A stretch of DNA of 64,000 bases, from the NCBI GenBank assembly GCA_963775125.1, contig CAVZHQ010000001.1:124001-188000 (forward strand), given 5' to 3'. Below, piece after piece: positions 1 through 7,307 of the stretch. The notes under the pieces are model-generated. The model saw only the letters and a program-made list of their open reading frames with translations, was not told the origin of the DNA and searched no databases. The first letter of the stretch is position 1. Each line of letters begins with the position of its first letter. The position numbers and the translations under genes are program-made. The DNA comes from JAHECQ01 sp963775125 (GTDB lineage Bacteria; Actinomycetota; Acidimicrobiia; Acidimicrobiales; SZUA-35).

Positions 1-548
1 GGGCAGGGGTGTCTGTCGCCGAGGTCGGCTTCCCCGAACTGTACGAAGTGCCCACGATCAACGGCAAGGGCGGGCTGGCCACCGCCGAGGCCTATCACTG
101 GCACCGGCAATTGCTGAACGAACGAGGCGACGAGTACGACCAGCGGGTCCGAGTCAGGATCGCGGCGGGGGCGGCGATGTCGGCGTCCGACTATCTCGAC
201 GTCGTCGCAGCTCGTCGACGCCTGATCGGGCTCGCGGCCGAGCGCCTTGCCGGCTTCGATGCCTTCGTGCTTCCGTCGGTCGCCATCGTCCCACCAGCGA
301 TCGAGTCGTTCGATCGTCCACCCGATGGCCAGTCGGTGGACGACTACTACCGGGTCACCAACTTGTTGTGTCTTCGGAACACCGCGGTCGGCAACTTCCT
401 CGACGCATGCAGCATCAGCGTGCCGTCGACCCCCGAGGGCGAAGCGCCGGTGGGTTTCCTGCTCATGGGAGCACCCCTCGAGGACAAGGCGCTGTTCGGG
501 GTCGCCCGGACCGTCGAGCAGCTCCTGGCCACGAAGCAGACGAACTGA
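1..548 (+). CDS. Amidase-signature family hydrolase, C-terminal part (5' truncated by window edge)
   Basis: This is the C-terminal part of an amidase-signature (AS) enzyme. The frame is open to the left edge, so the start and the Ser-cisSer-Lys catalytic core lie outside the window. What remains is typical of the last third of the family: the helix SASDYLDVVAARRRL, the strand FDAFVLPSVAIVPP, the segment NFLDACSISVPS and the closing GFLLMGAPLEDKALFGVA. AS enzymes hydrolyse amide-type C-N bonds; members include general amidases, allophanate hydrolases and the GatA subunit. Nothing nearby indicates the substrate. The gene ends two bases before the stop of the convergent thioesterase gene. Family assignment is good, the exact activity is unknown. 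Confidence 0.8.
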   Translation, partial: AGVSVAEVGFPELYEVPTINGKGGLATAEAYHWHRQLLNERGDEYDQRVRVRIAAGAAMSASDYLDVVAARRRLIGLAAERLAGFDAFVLPSVAIVPPAIESFDRPPDGQSVDDYYRVTNLLCLRNTAVGNFLDACSISVPSTPEGEAPVGFLLMGAPLEDKALFGVARTVEQLLATKQTN

Positions 549-549
549 G

Positions 550-1383
550 TCAGGCCGTTGGCGCTTCGGGCTCCCAGGGAAGGTAGGCCGAGAGCTGGCG
601 GGCTTGCGCCAACAGACGACCGTCGGGGGCCCAGGCTTCGGTTTCGGTGTTCACGTAGCCGTCGTTGGCAACGTTGCTCACGTTGCTCACGGCCACCCAG
701 TCGTTGAGCGGCTCGAGGAGGGGGTCGAACAGGTGCACGGTCAGGTCGATGGTTGCGGCCAGCATCGGCGGCCCGGCCAGCATCATCACCGGTGGCGCCC
801 ACCCGTCGCACATGGCCACCAGCAGGGCAAGGTCCACCGGGGCATGATCCTCGGTGCGGCACCAGCCGGACGACTCGGCGGTCGGGAGGTTCTGGGGTGG
901 GCTGTCGCCGACGACGTAGCGGGTGTCGTAGCGGGCCCGAACGGTCTCGGATTGCTGGATGACCTCGCGCGGCAGCGTGAGCGGCTCGGGGTAGTTCGGT
1001 GGCGTGCGGTGGTTGAAGACCGGTGCCGGTCGGGCTGCGGCGATGACGGCCCGAGCGGTGACCGTCAATCGACCGTGGGAATGCAGGCCGAGATCGAGCA
1101 CCGAGGCCGAGCGACCCTGGCGCAACACATCGACCGAAACCTCGGCCGGCCCCGGCTGGGTGGGGAGGAGATAGTGGACGACGATGGATCGCAGTCGACG
1201 CTCGTGATCACCGGCCGCCACCATGGCTGCGTTGGCGAGAAGCCCTGCCTGGTAACCACCGTTCGCCCCGAAACCGACGGTCCATTGGTCAGAGACGGTG
1301 GTCCGCCAGCGGCTCGATCCACTGGGAATGCCGGCAGGGGATGGAGCGGGTTCGAGATGGACAGCGTCATGGAAATTCGACAT
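550..1383 (-). CDS. Acyl-CoA thioesterase family protein (double hot-dog, TesB-like)
   Basis: A 277-residue protein that reads as a double hot-dog acyl-CoA thioesterase of the TesB/4HBT type, which would hydrolyse acyl-CoA to free acid and CoA in the cytoplasm. The N-terminal half has the helix GANGGYQAGLLANAAM (about residues 40-55) followed by the strand SIVVHYLLPTQPG. The second half has HAPVDLALLVAMCDGWAPP and PMLAATIDLTVHLFDP, the matching helix and strand of the second hot-dog. The start ATG lies 18 bases after the uppP stop on the same strand, so the two are probably co-transcribed, with no obvious functional link. Substrate chain length cannot be read from the sequence. Confidence 0.75.
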   Translation of the reverse strand: MSNFHDAVHLEPAPSPAGIPSGSSRWRTTVSDQWTVGFGANGGYQAGLLANAAMVAAGDHERRLRSIVVHYLLPTQPGPAEVSVDVLRQGRSASVLDLGLHSHGRLTVTARAVIAAARPAPVFNHRTPPNYPEPLTLPREVIQQSETVRARYDTRYVVGDSPPQNLPTAESSGWCRTEDHAPVDLALLVAMCDGWAPPVMMLAGPPMLAATIDLTVHLFDPLLEPLNDWVAVSNVSNVANDGYVNTETEAWAPDGRLLAQARQLSAYLPWEPEAPTA

Positions 1384-1401
1384 GGGTTCCTGTGGTTCGG
1401 A

Positions 1402-2322
1402 TCAGAGCCAGCCGGCGCCGAGGGCGATGCATGATGCCAGGCCGATGGCGATGCGATACCAACCGAAGACGGCGAGGCCCCGGTGCTGGAGCCAGTCGAC
1501 CATCCACTTGATGGCCAAGACCGCCGAGACGAAGGCGACGACGAGACCGACGAGCGGGGCGACGACGCCGAACTGGTCGATGAGGTTGGAGCCTCCGCTC
1601 ACTCCTTCGTAGAAGGTGGCTGCGGCCAGGGTCACGACGCCCAGCAGGAAGCTGAACTCGACCGATGACCTCAGATTCATACCGACCAAGACGCCGGCAA
1701 CGATGGTGACCAGGCTGCGGCTGACCCCCGGCCAGATGGCGATGGCTTGGAGCAGCCCGATGATTGCGGCTTGCTTCGGGGCGAGCAGGCTGAGTTCGTG
1801 CCCGGCCCGGTTGAGGAACCCGCTGCGGACGATGGCCAGAATGGCAATGCCGCCGACCAGCCAGGCGGCTGCGATGGGGGCGATGCCGTTGCCGAAGACC
1901 CTCTCCTGGACGACGGGGAAGATGACGCCGGCGATGATGGCCGTGGGAACGAAGGCCGTGACGACCGAGATGAGGACGCGGCGTCCTTCGTCACTACGGC
2001 CGAGCAGCCCGTCGACCATCTGCCAGACCCGCGCCTTGTAGAGGAAGAGCACCGCGAGGATCGCCCCCGACTGGATACAGATGGCGTAGGTCTCGAGGGC
2101 ATCGTCGGCCGCTTCGGTGCCGCCGAGATCGAGCAGCTTGTTGGTGGCCAGGAGGTGCCCGGTCGAGCTGACCGGAAGGTACTCGGTGATGCCCTCGACC
2201 AGACCGAGGATGACTGCGTGCACGATCGACAGATCGACGGTGCCGGCCGCCGCGGCGGTGGTCGTGGCTGTTGCGGCGGTGGCAATGAGGGCGAACGGCG
2301 AGAAGAAGGGCGCTGGACTCAT
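1402..2322 (-). CDS. uppP: Undecaprenyl-diphosphatase UppP (BacA family)
   Basis: Integral membrane phosphatase that converts undecaprenyl diphosphate to the monophosphate, recycling the lipid carrier for peptidoglycan and other wall polymers; the family also confers bacitracin resistance. At 306 residues it is slightly longer than usual because of an Ala/Thr-rich N-terminus. The signature motifs are present: Glu43 and Glu47 in VEGITEYLPVSSTGH (residues 42-56) and the second motif WPGVSRSLVTI near residue 200. The rest alternates hydrophobic segments with short loops. A TAACGT element lies 9 bases upstream of the ATG, suggesting an almost leaderless transcript that continues into the thioesterase gene. 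Confidence 0.95.
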   Translation of the reverse strand: MSPAPFFSPFALIATAATATTTAAAAGTVDLSIVHAVILGLVEGITEYLPVSSTGHLLATNKLLDLGGTEAADDALETYAICIQSGAILAVLFLYKARVWQMVDGLLGRSDEGRRVLISVVTAFVPTAIIAGVIFPVVQERVFGNGIAPIAAAWLVGGIAILAIVRSGFLNRAGHELSLLAPKQAAIIGLLQAIAIWPGVSRSLVTIVAGVLVGMNLRSSVEFSFLLGVVTLAAATFYEGVSGGSNLIDQFGVVAPLVGLVVAFVSAVLAIKWMVDWLQHRGLAVFGWYRIAIGLASCIALGAGWL

Positions 2323-2331
2323 GGTGGACTC

Positions 2332-2337
2332 ACGTTA
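2332..2337 (-). promoter_or_regulatory. Candidate -10 element of uppP (near-leaderless)
   Basis: On the minus strand TAACGT is followed by 9 bases and the uppP ATG at 2322. This fits the TAnnnT -10 pattern recurring at many start codons in this window. No convincing -35 box is visible. Confidence 0.5.
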
Positions 2338-2392
2338 GAGACTCGCGGGACCAAGACGTGGAATGAGGTGCGCCGATGAGTGACGAGGCAAC

Positions 2393-2434
2393 GGTGAAGA
2401 GGCAGCGGTGAAGAGGCAGCGGTGAAAAGGCAAG
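2393..2434 (+). repeat. Three 14-bp tandem repeats around the start of the fatty-acid-hydroxylase-like gene
   Basis: The unit GGTGAAGAGGCAGC occurs at 2393-2406 and 2407-2420, with a diverged third copy at 2421-2434. Each copy carries a GTG that could start translation and an AGAGG element resembling a ribosome-binding site for the next copy. Because the unit is 14 bases, the three GTGs are in three different frames; only the last (2422) opens the gene. Confidence 0.85.
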
Positions 2435-2946
2435 AGCGTGCACCGAAGTCGGCGTCGGGCGCGGCGCGGCGATTTGCCGTCGGGCTTCTGGCGTGGAGCG
2501 CGGCGGAGTATGCCGTGCATCGCTGGATCATGCACGGCCCGATCGAGAAGGCAGGTCGGGCCATCGGACGATTGATCGACCCGATCGTGGCCGAACACCT
2601 CGATCATCACCGACACCCGGGCTCGACGGTGGCACTACGTCTCGATCGTCACAACGTCGGCTACAAGGCGGGGGCGTTCGCCGCCGCAACAACCCTGGCC
2701 GGCACCGAATTCGGGGCCGGGTTCACGGTCGGATACGCCGCTTACACGCGGCTACACGATCGGATCCATCATCAGCGGCCGCACGGCAGGATCGCCAAGG
2801 CCGTTTGGAATCACCACCTCGAGCACCACCGGTTGGGTCGACAGGGGGTGGGTGCGAACTTCGGCGTGTCGTCGCCACTCTGGGACGTGGTCGTGGGGAG
2901 GTTGTCCTCCGACGTCGCCCCTGCCAGCCCAAAGCCGACCCGGTAG
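2422..2946 (+). CDS. Fatty acid hydroxylase / sterol desaturase superfamily protein
   Basis: A 174-residue protein with the histidine clusters of the diiron fatty-acid-hydroxylase/sterol-desaturase superfamily: HRWIMH (about residues 34-39), HLDHHRH (about 59-65), HDRIHH and HHLEHH in the C-terminal half. These bind two irons and support hydroxylation or desaturation of a lipid at the membrane. It is short for the family and has few clear hydrophobic helices, so it may be a minimal version, as in some carotenoid hydroxylase relatives. The GTG start is preceded by AGAGG at a plausible distance and lies in the third copy of a 14-bp repeat. The lipid substrate is unknown. Confidence 0.75.
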   Translation: MKRQERAPKSASGAARRFAVGLLAWSAAEYAVHRWIMHGPIEKAGRAIGRLIDPIVAEHLDHHRHPGSTVALRLDRHNVGYKAGAFAAATTLAGTEFGAGFTVGYAAYTRLHDRIHHQRPHGRIAKAVWNHHLEHHRLGRQGVGANFGVSSPLWDVVVGRLSSDVAPASPKPTR

Positions 2947-2949
2947 CGT
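2944..2949 (+). promoter_or_regulatory. Candidate -10 element of folD (leaderless)
   Basis: TAGCGT is followed by exactly six bases and then the GTG start at 2956, the spacing expected for a leaderless mRNA. The first three bases double as the stop codon of the upstream gene. It supports the long N-terminal version of FolD. Confidence 0.5.
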
Positions 2950-2955
2950 GCTCAC

Positions 2956-3912
2956 GTGCCCCCGCCTTCCTCCTCAGACCAGCCATCCTCCGACCAGCCG
3001 GCGTCAGACCAGCGATCCTCAGCCCAGCCATCGTCGCTGAACCCGACCGCATTCTCCCGGACCGCCGGCGGAGCAGTGCTCATGGACGGTAACCACCTGC
3101 GGGACACGCTGTTGGCCCGGCTGAAAGCGAAGGTCGAGGCCGCCGGATCGCCCGAGGTCTGCCTGGCTACCGTCTTGGTAGGTGAAGACAAGCCGAGCCA
3201 GATGTACGTGCGCATGAAGCAAAAGAAGGCGGTCGAGGCCGGCCTCACCTCTCGTCACGTCAGCATCGCGGGTGATGCCGGCCAGGCCGACATCGAAGCC
3301 GCCGTGCAAGGTCTGGTCGACGATCCAATGGTGCACGGCATTCTCGTTCAGCTGCCGTTGCCCGATGGCTTCGACGCGGAGGCAGTCCTCGCGTTGATCC
3401 CGCCGGAGAAGGACGTCGACGGTCTGACCGAGCGATCGCTCGGTCGGCTGGTGCGGGGGTTACCTGGCCATGCGCCGTGTACGCCGGTCGGCGTGATGCG
3501 ACTGCTCGCGTACTACGGCATCCCGACCGTCGGCCGGCGCGCGGTCGTGGTCGGGCGCTCGACCCTGGTCGGTCTGCCCCAGGTTCTGCTGCTCGGGGCG
3601 AAGGGGGTCGATGCCACGGTGACGCTGGCGCACTCTCGGACCGTCGATCTGGCCGCGGTCACCAGGGAGGCCGACATTCTGGTGGCGGCTGCCGGCATGG
3701 GCGGGCTGATCACCGCTCAGCACGTCAAGCCGGGCGCTGCAGTGTTCGACGTCGGTGTGTCTCGGACCGAGGCAGGTGTCGTTGGTGATGTCTGCTTCGA
3801 CGAGGTCCAGGCGGTTGCCGGTGCCATCACCCCCATGCCGGGCGGCACCGGGCCGATGACGGTCGCCTGTTTGATGGAGAACACCTGGGCCGCGGCGCTG
3901 ATGTTGGCGTGA
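2956..3912 (+). CDS. folD: Bifunctional methylenetetrahydrofolate dehydrogenase/cyclohydrolase FolD
   Basis: Cytoplasmic one-carbon enzyme that oxidises 5,10-methylene-THF with NADP and hydrolyses the product to 10-formyl-THF. Key residues are Tyr84 and Lys88 in SQMYVRMKQK, Gln132 in VQLPLP and Asp155 in KDVDG. The Rossmann part has PCTPVG and VVVGRSTLVGLP, and the C-terminus has PMPGGTGPMTVA. The core begins near Met43. The first 40 or so residues are an extra low-complexity stretch rich in Ser, Asp, Gln and Pro with repeated SSDQP-like units, not usual in FolD. The GTG at 2956 is supported by a -10 element six bases before it; an ATG at 3082 would give a conventional protein. Confidence 0.95.
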   Translation: MPPPSSSDQPSSDQPASDQRSSAQPSSLNPTAFSRTAGGAVLMDGNHLRDTLLARLKAKVEAAGSPEVCLATVLVGEDKPSQMYVRMKQKKAVEAGLTSRHVSIAGDAGQADIEAAVQGLVDDPMVHGILVQLPLPDGFDAEAVLALIPPEKDVDGLTERSLGRLVRGLPGHAPCTPVGVMRLLAYYGIPTVGRRAVVVGRSTLVGLPQVLLLGAKGVDATVTLAHSRTVDLAAVTREADILVAAAGMGGLITAQHVKPGAAVFDVGVSRTEAGVVGDVCFDEVQAVAGAITPMPGGTGPMTVACLMENTWAAALMLA

Positions 3913-3940
3913 CCTGATCCGGCCCGATCCTGACCTGAGT

Positions 3941-4525
3941 TCAGTCCCGAGTCTGAAGGATCGGCAGGGCGGTCATGGCGGCGATCGCCCGATCGACCGT
4001 GGTCTCGATGTCGATCTGGCCGAGAGCCAGTGGGTCATGCAGCCAGCGGGTGGTGAACGGCCCCTCCAAGAAGTCGAACGCGACATCGAAGGTGAGGGCC
4101 GATGGCAACTCGCCGCGTGATCGAGCCGCCTCGATGACTGCTCGCAACGGCCCCTTTCGCTCGTGCATCATCGCCCGGTGGATGCGATCGAGCTCGTCGT
4201 CACCCGCAGCCATGCTGATGACACCGAGCAGCAGACGCCGCAGGTTCAGGTCGGCAAAGATCGGCACCGCGGTCGCCGCCAACTCGAGGAGGTCCGATCG
4301 TAGGGCACCGGTGTCGGGCACGGGGAACGATACGACGAGCTGGTCGAGCGTGGCGATGAGCAGCTCGTTGGTGCTGTCGAAGTGCCGGTAGATGGTGGTC
4401 TTGGCCACGCCCGAACGGGCTGCGATCTCGTCGACCGTGAACGCAGCGAGCCCGGAATCGAGCAGCAGTTCGCGGCTGCTCGTCAGAATCCGCTCGCGTG
4501 CTTCGGTACTCAGCGGTCTCGCCAC
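3941..4525 (-). CDS. TetR/AcrR family transcriptional regulator (next to MMPL pump)
   Basis: A 194-residue TetR-family repressor. The N-terminal helix-turn-helix is clear (AFTVDEIAARSGVAKTTIYR, about residues 24-43), followed by HFDSTNELLIATLDQLV; the C-terminal ligand domain is not informative about the inducer. The gene diverges from the MMPL transporter gene with 57 bases between starts, the classic arrangement for a local repressor of an efflux or lipid exporter. The GTG at 4525 was chosen because TACGAT lies 7 bases upstream on the minus strand; upstream extensions would run into the transporter gene. A palindrome in the shared promoter is the likely operator. Confidence 0.9.
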   Translation of the reverse strand: MARPLSTEARERILTSSRELLLDSGLAAFTVDEIAARSGVAKTTIYRHFDSTNELLIATLDQLVVSFPVPDTGALRSDLLELAATAVPIFADLNLRRLLLGVISMAAGDDELDRIHRAMMHERKGPLRAVIEAARSRGELPSALTFDVAFDFLEGPFTTRWLHDPLALGQIDIETTVDRAIAAMTALPILQTRD

Positions 4526-4532
4526 AAAATGG

Positions 4533-4538
4533 ATCGTA
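4533..4538 (-). promoter_or_regulatory. Candidate -10 element of the tetR gene (leaderless)
   Basis: On the minus strand TACGAT is followed by 7 bases and the GTG start at 4525. It fixes the start of the regulator and places its promoter beside the candidate operator. Confidence 0.5.
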
Positions 4539-4551
4539 CCAGTGCGCGTCA

Positions 4552-4577
4552 GTTCCGCTACGGCGGAGTAGCGTAAC
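4552..4577. promoter_or_regulatory. Candidate TetR operator (26-bp imperfect palindrome)
   Basis: The arms GTTCCGCTAC (4552-4561) and GTAGCGTAAC (4568-4577) are inverted copies matching at 9 of 10 positions around a 6-bp centre. The right arm contains the TAGCGT -10 element of the MMPL gene, so a dimeric repressor bound here would block that promoter and probably affect the divergent tetR promoter. The assignment to the adjacent regulator is inference from position. Confidence 0.6.
4569..4574 (+). promoter_or_regulatory. Candidate -10 element of the MMPL transporter gene
   Basis: TAGCGT followed by 8 bases and the ATG at 4583; it sits inside the right arm of the candidate operator. Confidence 0.5.
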
Positions 4578-4582
4578 CAACC

Positions 4583-6919
4583 ATGTATCGCACACTGGGT
4601 CGTTGGTGTTTCGAGAACCGGGTGAAGGTGCTCGTCTTCTGGTTGGTGGCGCTCTTCGGCGTACAAGGCCTGGCGGGCGCCATCGGAGGGGAGTTCAACG
4701 GCGAGTTCGAGATTCCTGACTCGGAAAGCGCCGATGGCCTGAAGCTCCTGGAGGAGTACTTCCCCGGGACCGGCGGCAGTTCCTTCGGTGGTTCGATCGT
4801 GTTCCAGGCCGAGCAGGGCATCGCCGATCCTGCGGTTCAAGGGCCGCTGGAGAAACTGTTCGCCGAGGTCGAGGAGATCGACGGCGTCGCCGTGGTCAGC
4901 CCGTACACCGAGTTCGGTCAACAGCAGATCAACGCCGATGGGACCGTTGCCTTCGCCAGCGTCAACCTCGATCTCGACATCGATCAGACCGAGTCGGCGC
5001 TGATTGGCGAGAAGATCGCCGAGTCCATGCCGAAGATCGACGGCGTTCGAACCGAGATCGGCGGTGCGGCCCTGGCCGCGTTCGAACCTCCCGAGTCGGA
5101 GCTCATCGGCATTGCTTTTGCCATCGTCGTTCTCATCCTGTCATTCGGTTCGGTTCTGGCCATGGGTCTGCCGATCGCTGTCGCGCTCGCTGGTGTCGGC
5201 ACTGGCGTCGGTCTGGTCACCCTCAGCGCCGGTGTCATCGCCGTCCCCGACTTCGCAACCATCATCGGGGCCATGATCGGCCTGGGTGTCGGTATCGACT
5301 ACGCGTTGTTCATCGTCACCCGTTACCGGGAGGTCCATCGCGAGGGGGCAACGCCACTCGAAGCGACCATGCGAGCCATGGACAGCGCCGGCAGAGCGGT
5401 GGTCTTCGCGGGGCTGACCGTCGTGGTCTCCTTGTTGGGCATGCTGTTGATCGGGTTGAAGTTCATCTCCGGACTGGGCATGAGCGCCGCCCTCACCGTC
5501 GCCGTCACCATGATCGCCTCGGTCACGCTGCTTCCCGCCCTGATCGGATTCGCGCAAGAGCGGATCGAGGTCACTCGGTGGCGGGGCTTGGCCATGGCGA
5601 CGATGATCGCACTGGGGCTCCTGGGGCTCGGACTTGGGCAGCCGTTGGTCTTCTTCGTCGCCTTGGTGATCGCCATCCTGATCCTGCTGGCCTCCTTCGT
5701 CGTCGAGCCGCTTCGGCAGCAGGTTCCCGCCCGGGCCCACAAGCCCCTGCGCGACACCTTGGCCTACCGCTGGAGCCGCCTGATCCAAGCTCGACCGTGG
5801 TTGTTCCTTCTGGTCGGAACCGGCCTGCTCTGCCTGCTCGCCGCTCCGGTCCTCGGACTGCGGCTTGGCTTCTCCGACGAGGGTAACTACTCCGAGGAGA
5901 CCACCACCCGACGGGCCTACGACCTCATCTCCGAAGGCTTCGGACCCGGATTCAACGGCCCACTCATCGTGGTGATGAAGTCCGAAGCTCCCAGCGACGC
6001 ATCCGTTGTCGACGCTGTCGCCGCGGCCATCGCCCAAGACCCGGGCGTTGCCTCCGTGTCTCCGCCCTTCCCCAACAACACCGAAGACCCGACAAAGGCC
6101 GAGGCGTTCCTGCTGCGAGTGGTTCCAACCACCTCGCCGCAGGACGTGGCAACCGAAGACTTGGTCAAGCGCCTCCGCGAAGACGTGATCGCCCCCGCCG
6201 TCGAAGGCACCACCCTGCAGGCGAACGTGGCCGGAGCGGTGGCGGCCAATATCGACTTCACCGGCTACCTTTCCCGGCGGTTGCTGGTCTTCCTCGGCGC
6301 CGTGCTGGCGTTGTCGTTCCTGCTGTTGATGGCGGTGTTCCGCTCGCTGCTCGTGCCGCTGAAGGCCGTCATCATGAACATGCTGTCCATCGCGGCTGCA
6401 TACGGTGTGGTGGTGGCGGTGTTCCAGTGGGGTTGGTTCGGTTCGATCTCGGGTGTCGAAGCGGCGCCCATCGAACCGTTCATCCCGATGATGCTGTTCG
6501 CCATCGTGTTCGGCCTGTCGATGGACTACGAGGTCTTCCTGCTGTCACGGGTCAAGGAAGAGTTCGACCGGACCGGTGATCCCCGAAACTCGGTGGCCGA
6601 TGGTCTGGCCGCTACGGCCCGGGTCATCACCGCTGCGGCGGCCATCATGGTCGTGGTGTTCGGCAGCTTCCTCTTCGAGGACGATCGCATCATCAAGCTC
6701 TTCGGCCTCGGTTTGTCGATGGCGGTGCTTCTCGACGCCACCCTTGTCCGCATGCTCTTGGTCCCGGCCACGATGGAACTGCTCGGTGCCAAGAACTGGT
6801 GGCTCCCGGGGTGGCTCGACCGTATCCTGCCCAACCTCAACGTCGAGGGTTCACACGAGCCGGTCGTCGCCGAGACCCTCGGCAGTGAAGCCAACGAACC
6901 GGTGAAGGTGGGCCAATGA
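4583..6919 (+). CDS. MMPL-family RND transporter
   Basis: A 778-residue inner-membrane transporter of the MMPL branch of the RND superfamily. One transmembrane helix near the N-terminus (VLVFWLVALFGVQGL) is followed by an extracellular loop, then a five-helix bundle with the motif GLGVGIDYALFIVTRYRE (about residues 233-250). The second half repeats this, with the matching GLSMDYEVFLLSRVKEEF (about 645-662). The Asp-Tyr pairs in these motifs form the proton relay of the family. MMPL pumps export lipids, siderophores or drugs using the proton gradient. The divergent TetR gene and the operator overlapping its promoter suggest ligand-induced expression. The substrate is unknown. Confidence 0.93.
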   Translation: MYRTLGRWCFENRVKVLVFWLVALFGVQGLAGAIGGEFNGEFEIPDSESADGLKLLEEYFPGTGGSSFGGSIVFQAEQGIADPAVQGPLEKLFAEVEEIDGVAVVSPYTEFGQQQINADGTVAFASVNLDLDIDQTESALIGEKIAESMPKIDGVRTEIGGAALAAFEPPESELIGIAFAIVVLILSFGSVLAMGLPIAVALAGVGTGVGLVTLSAGVIAVPDFATIIGAMIGLGVGIDYALFIVTRYREVHREGATPLEATMRAMDSAGRAVVFAGLTVVVSLLGMLLIGLKFISGLGMSAALTVAVTMIASVTLLPALIGFAQERIEVTRWRGLAMATMIALGLLGLGLGQPLVFFVALVIAILILLASFVVEPLRQQVPARAHKPLRDTLAYRWSRLIQARPWLFLLVGTGLLCLLAAPVLGLRLGFSDEGNYSEETTTRRAYDLISEGFGPGFNGPLIVVMKSEAPSDASVVDAVAAAIAQDPGVASVSPPFPNNTEDPTKAEAFLLRVVPTTSPQDVATEDLVKRLREDVIAPAVEGTTLQANVAGAVAANIDFTGYLSRRLLVFLGAVLALSFLLLMAVFRSLLVPLKAVIMNMLSIAAAYGVVVAVFQWGWFGSISGVEAAPIEPFIPMMLFAIVFGLSMDYEVFLLSRVKEEFDRTGDPRNSVADGLAATARVITAAAAIMVVVFGSFLFEDDRIIKLFGLGLSMAVLLDATLVRMLLVPATMELLGAKNWWLPGWLDRILPNLNVEGSHEPVVAETLGSEANEPVKVGQ

Positions 6920-7254
6920 GCGTCAAGGTCGAACTGCACGAGTTGCCCGAGGCCGTTGGGCTGGTGGGACCAACCGTCTTCCTGCTCACGACCAACGCCG
7001 ATGCTTCACCGCACCCGGCCCACGTCAGTGTGACGTTCGCCGATGGGGTGTTCACCCTCTCGGCCGGGCGGCGGAGCTGTGCCAACAGCACCGACCGTCC
7101 CGCCATCACGTTGTTGTGGCCGGCGAGCGAAGCCGATGCCATGAACCTCATCGTCGATGGGGTCGCTGAGACCGTTGTGACCGATGCCGGCGTGGTGACG
7201 GTGGCTCCCACCAGCGCCATGTGGCACCGGCAACCGGATCACCCGCCGCACTGA
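6916..7254 (+). CDS. Small pyridoxamine-5'-phosphate-oxidase-like (split beta-barrel) protein
   Basis: A 112-residue protein resembling the split beta-barrel flavin-binding (PPOX-like) fold: it has a strand TVFLLTTNADASPHPAHVSV, then GVFTLSAGRRSCANSTDRPA and ITLLWPASEADAMNLIVDG, in the order seen in that family. Such proteins bind FMN, F420 or haem, or have no known cofactor. The ATG overlaps the transporter stop by four bases, so translation is coupled and expression should follow the MMPL pump under the TetR regulator. The fold call is moderate and no catalytic role can be assigned. Confidence 0.6.
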   Translation: MSVKVELHELPEAVGLVGPTVFLLTTNADASPHPAHVSVTFADGVFTLSAGRRSCANSTDRPAITLLWPASEADAMNLIVDGVAETVVTDAGVVTVAPTSAMWHRQPDHPPH

Positions 7255-7307
7255 TCACCCGCCATCACTGATCACCCGTCAACCCTGAGCCGAGTTCTTC
7301 GCACCCC

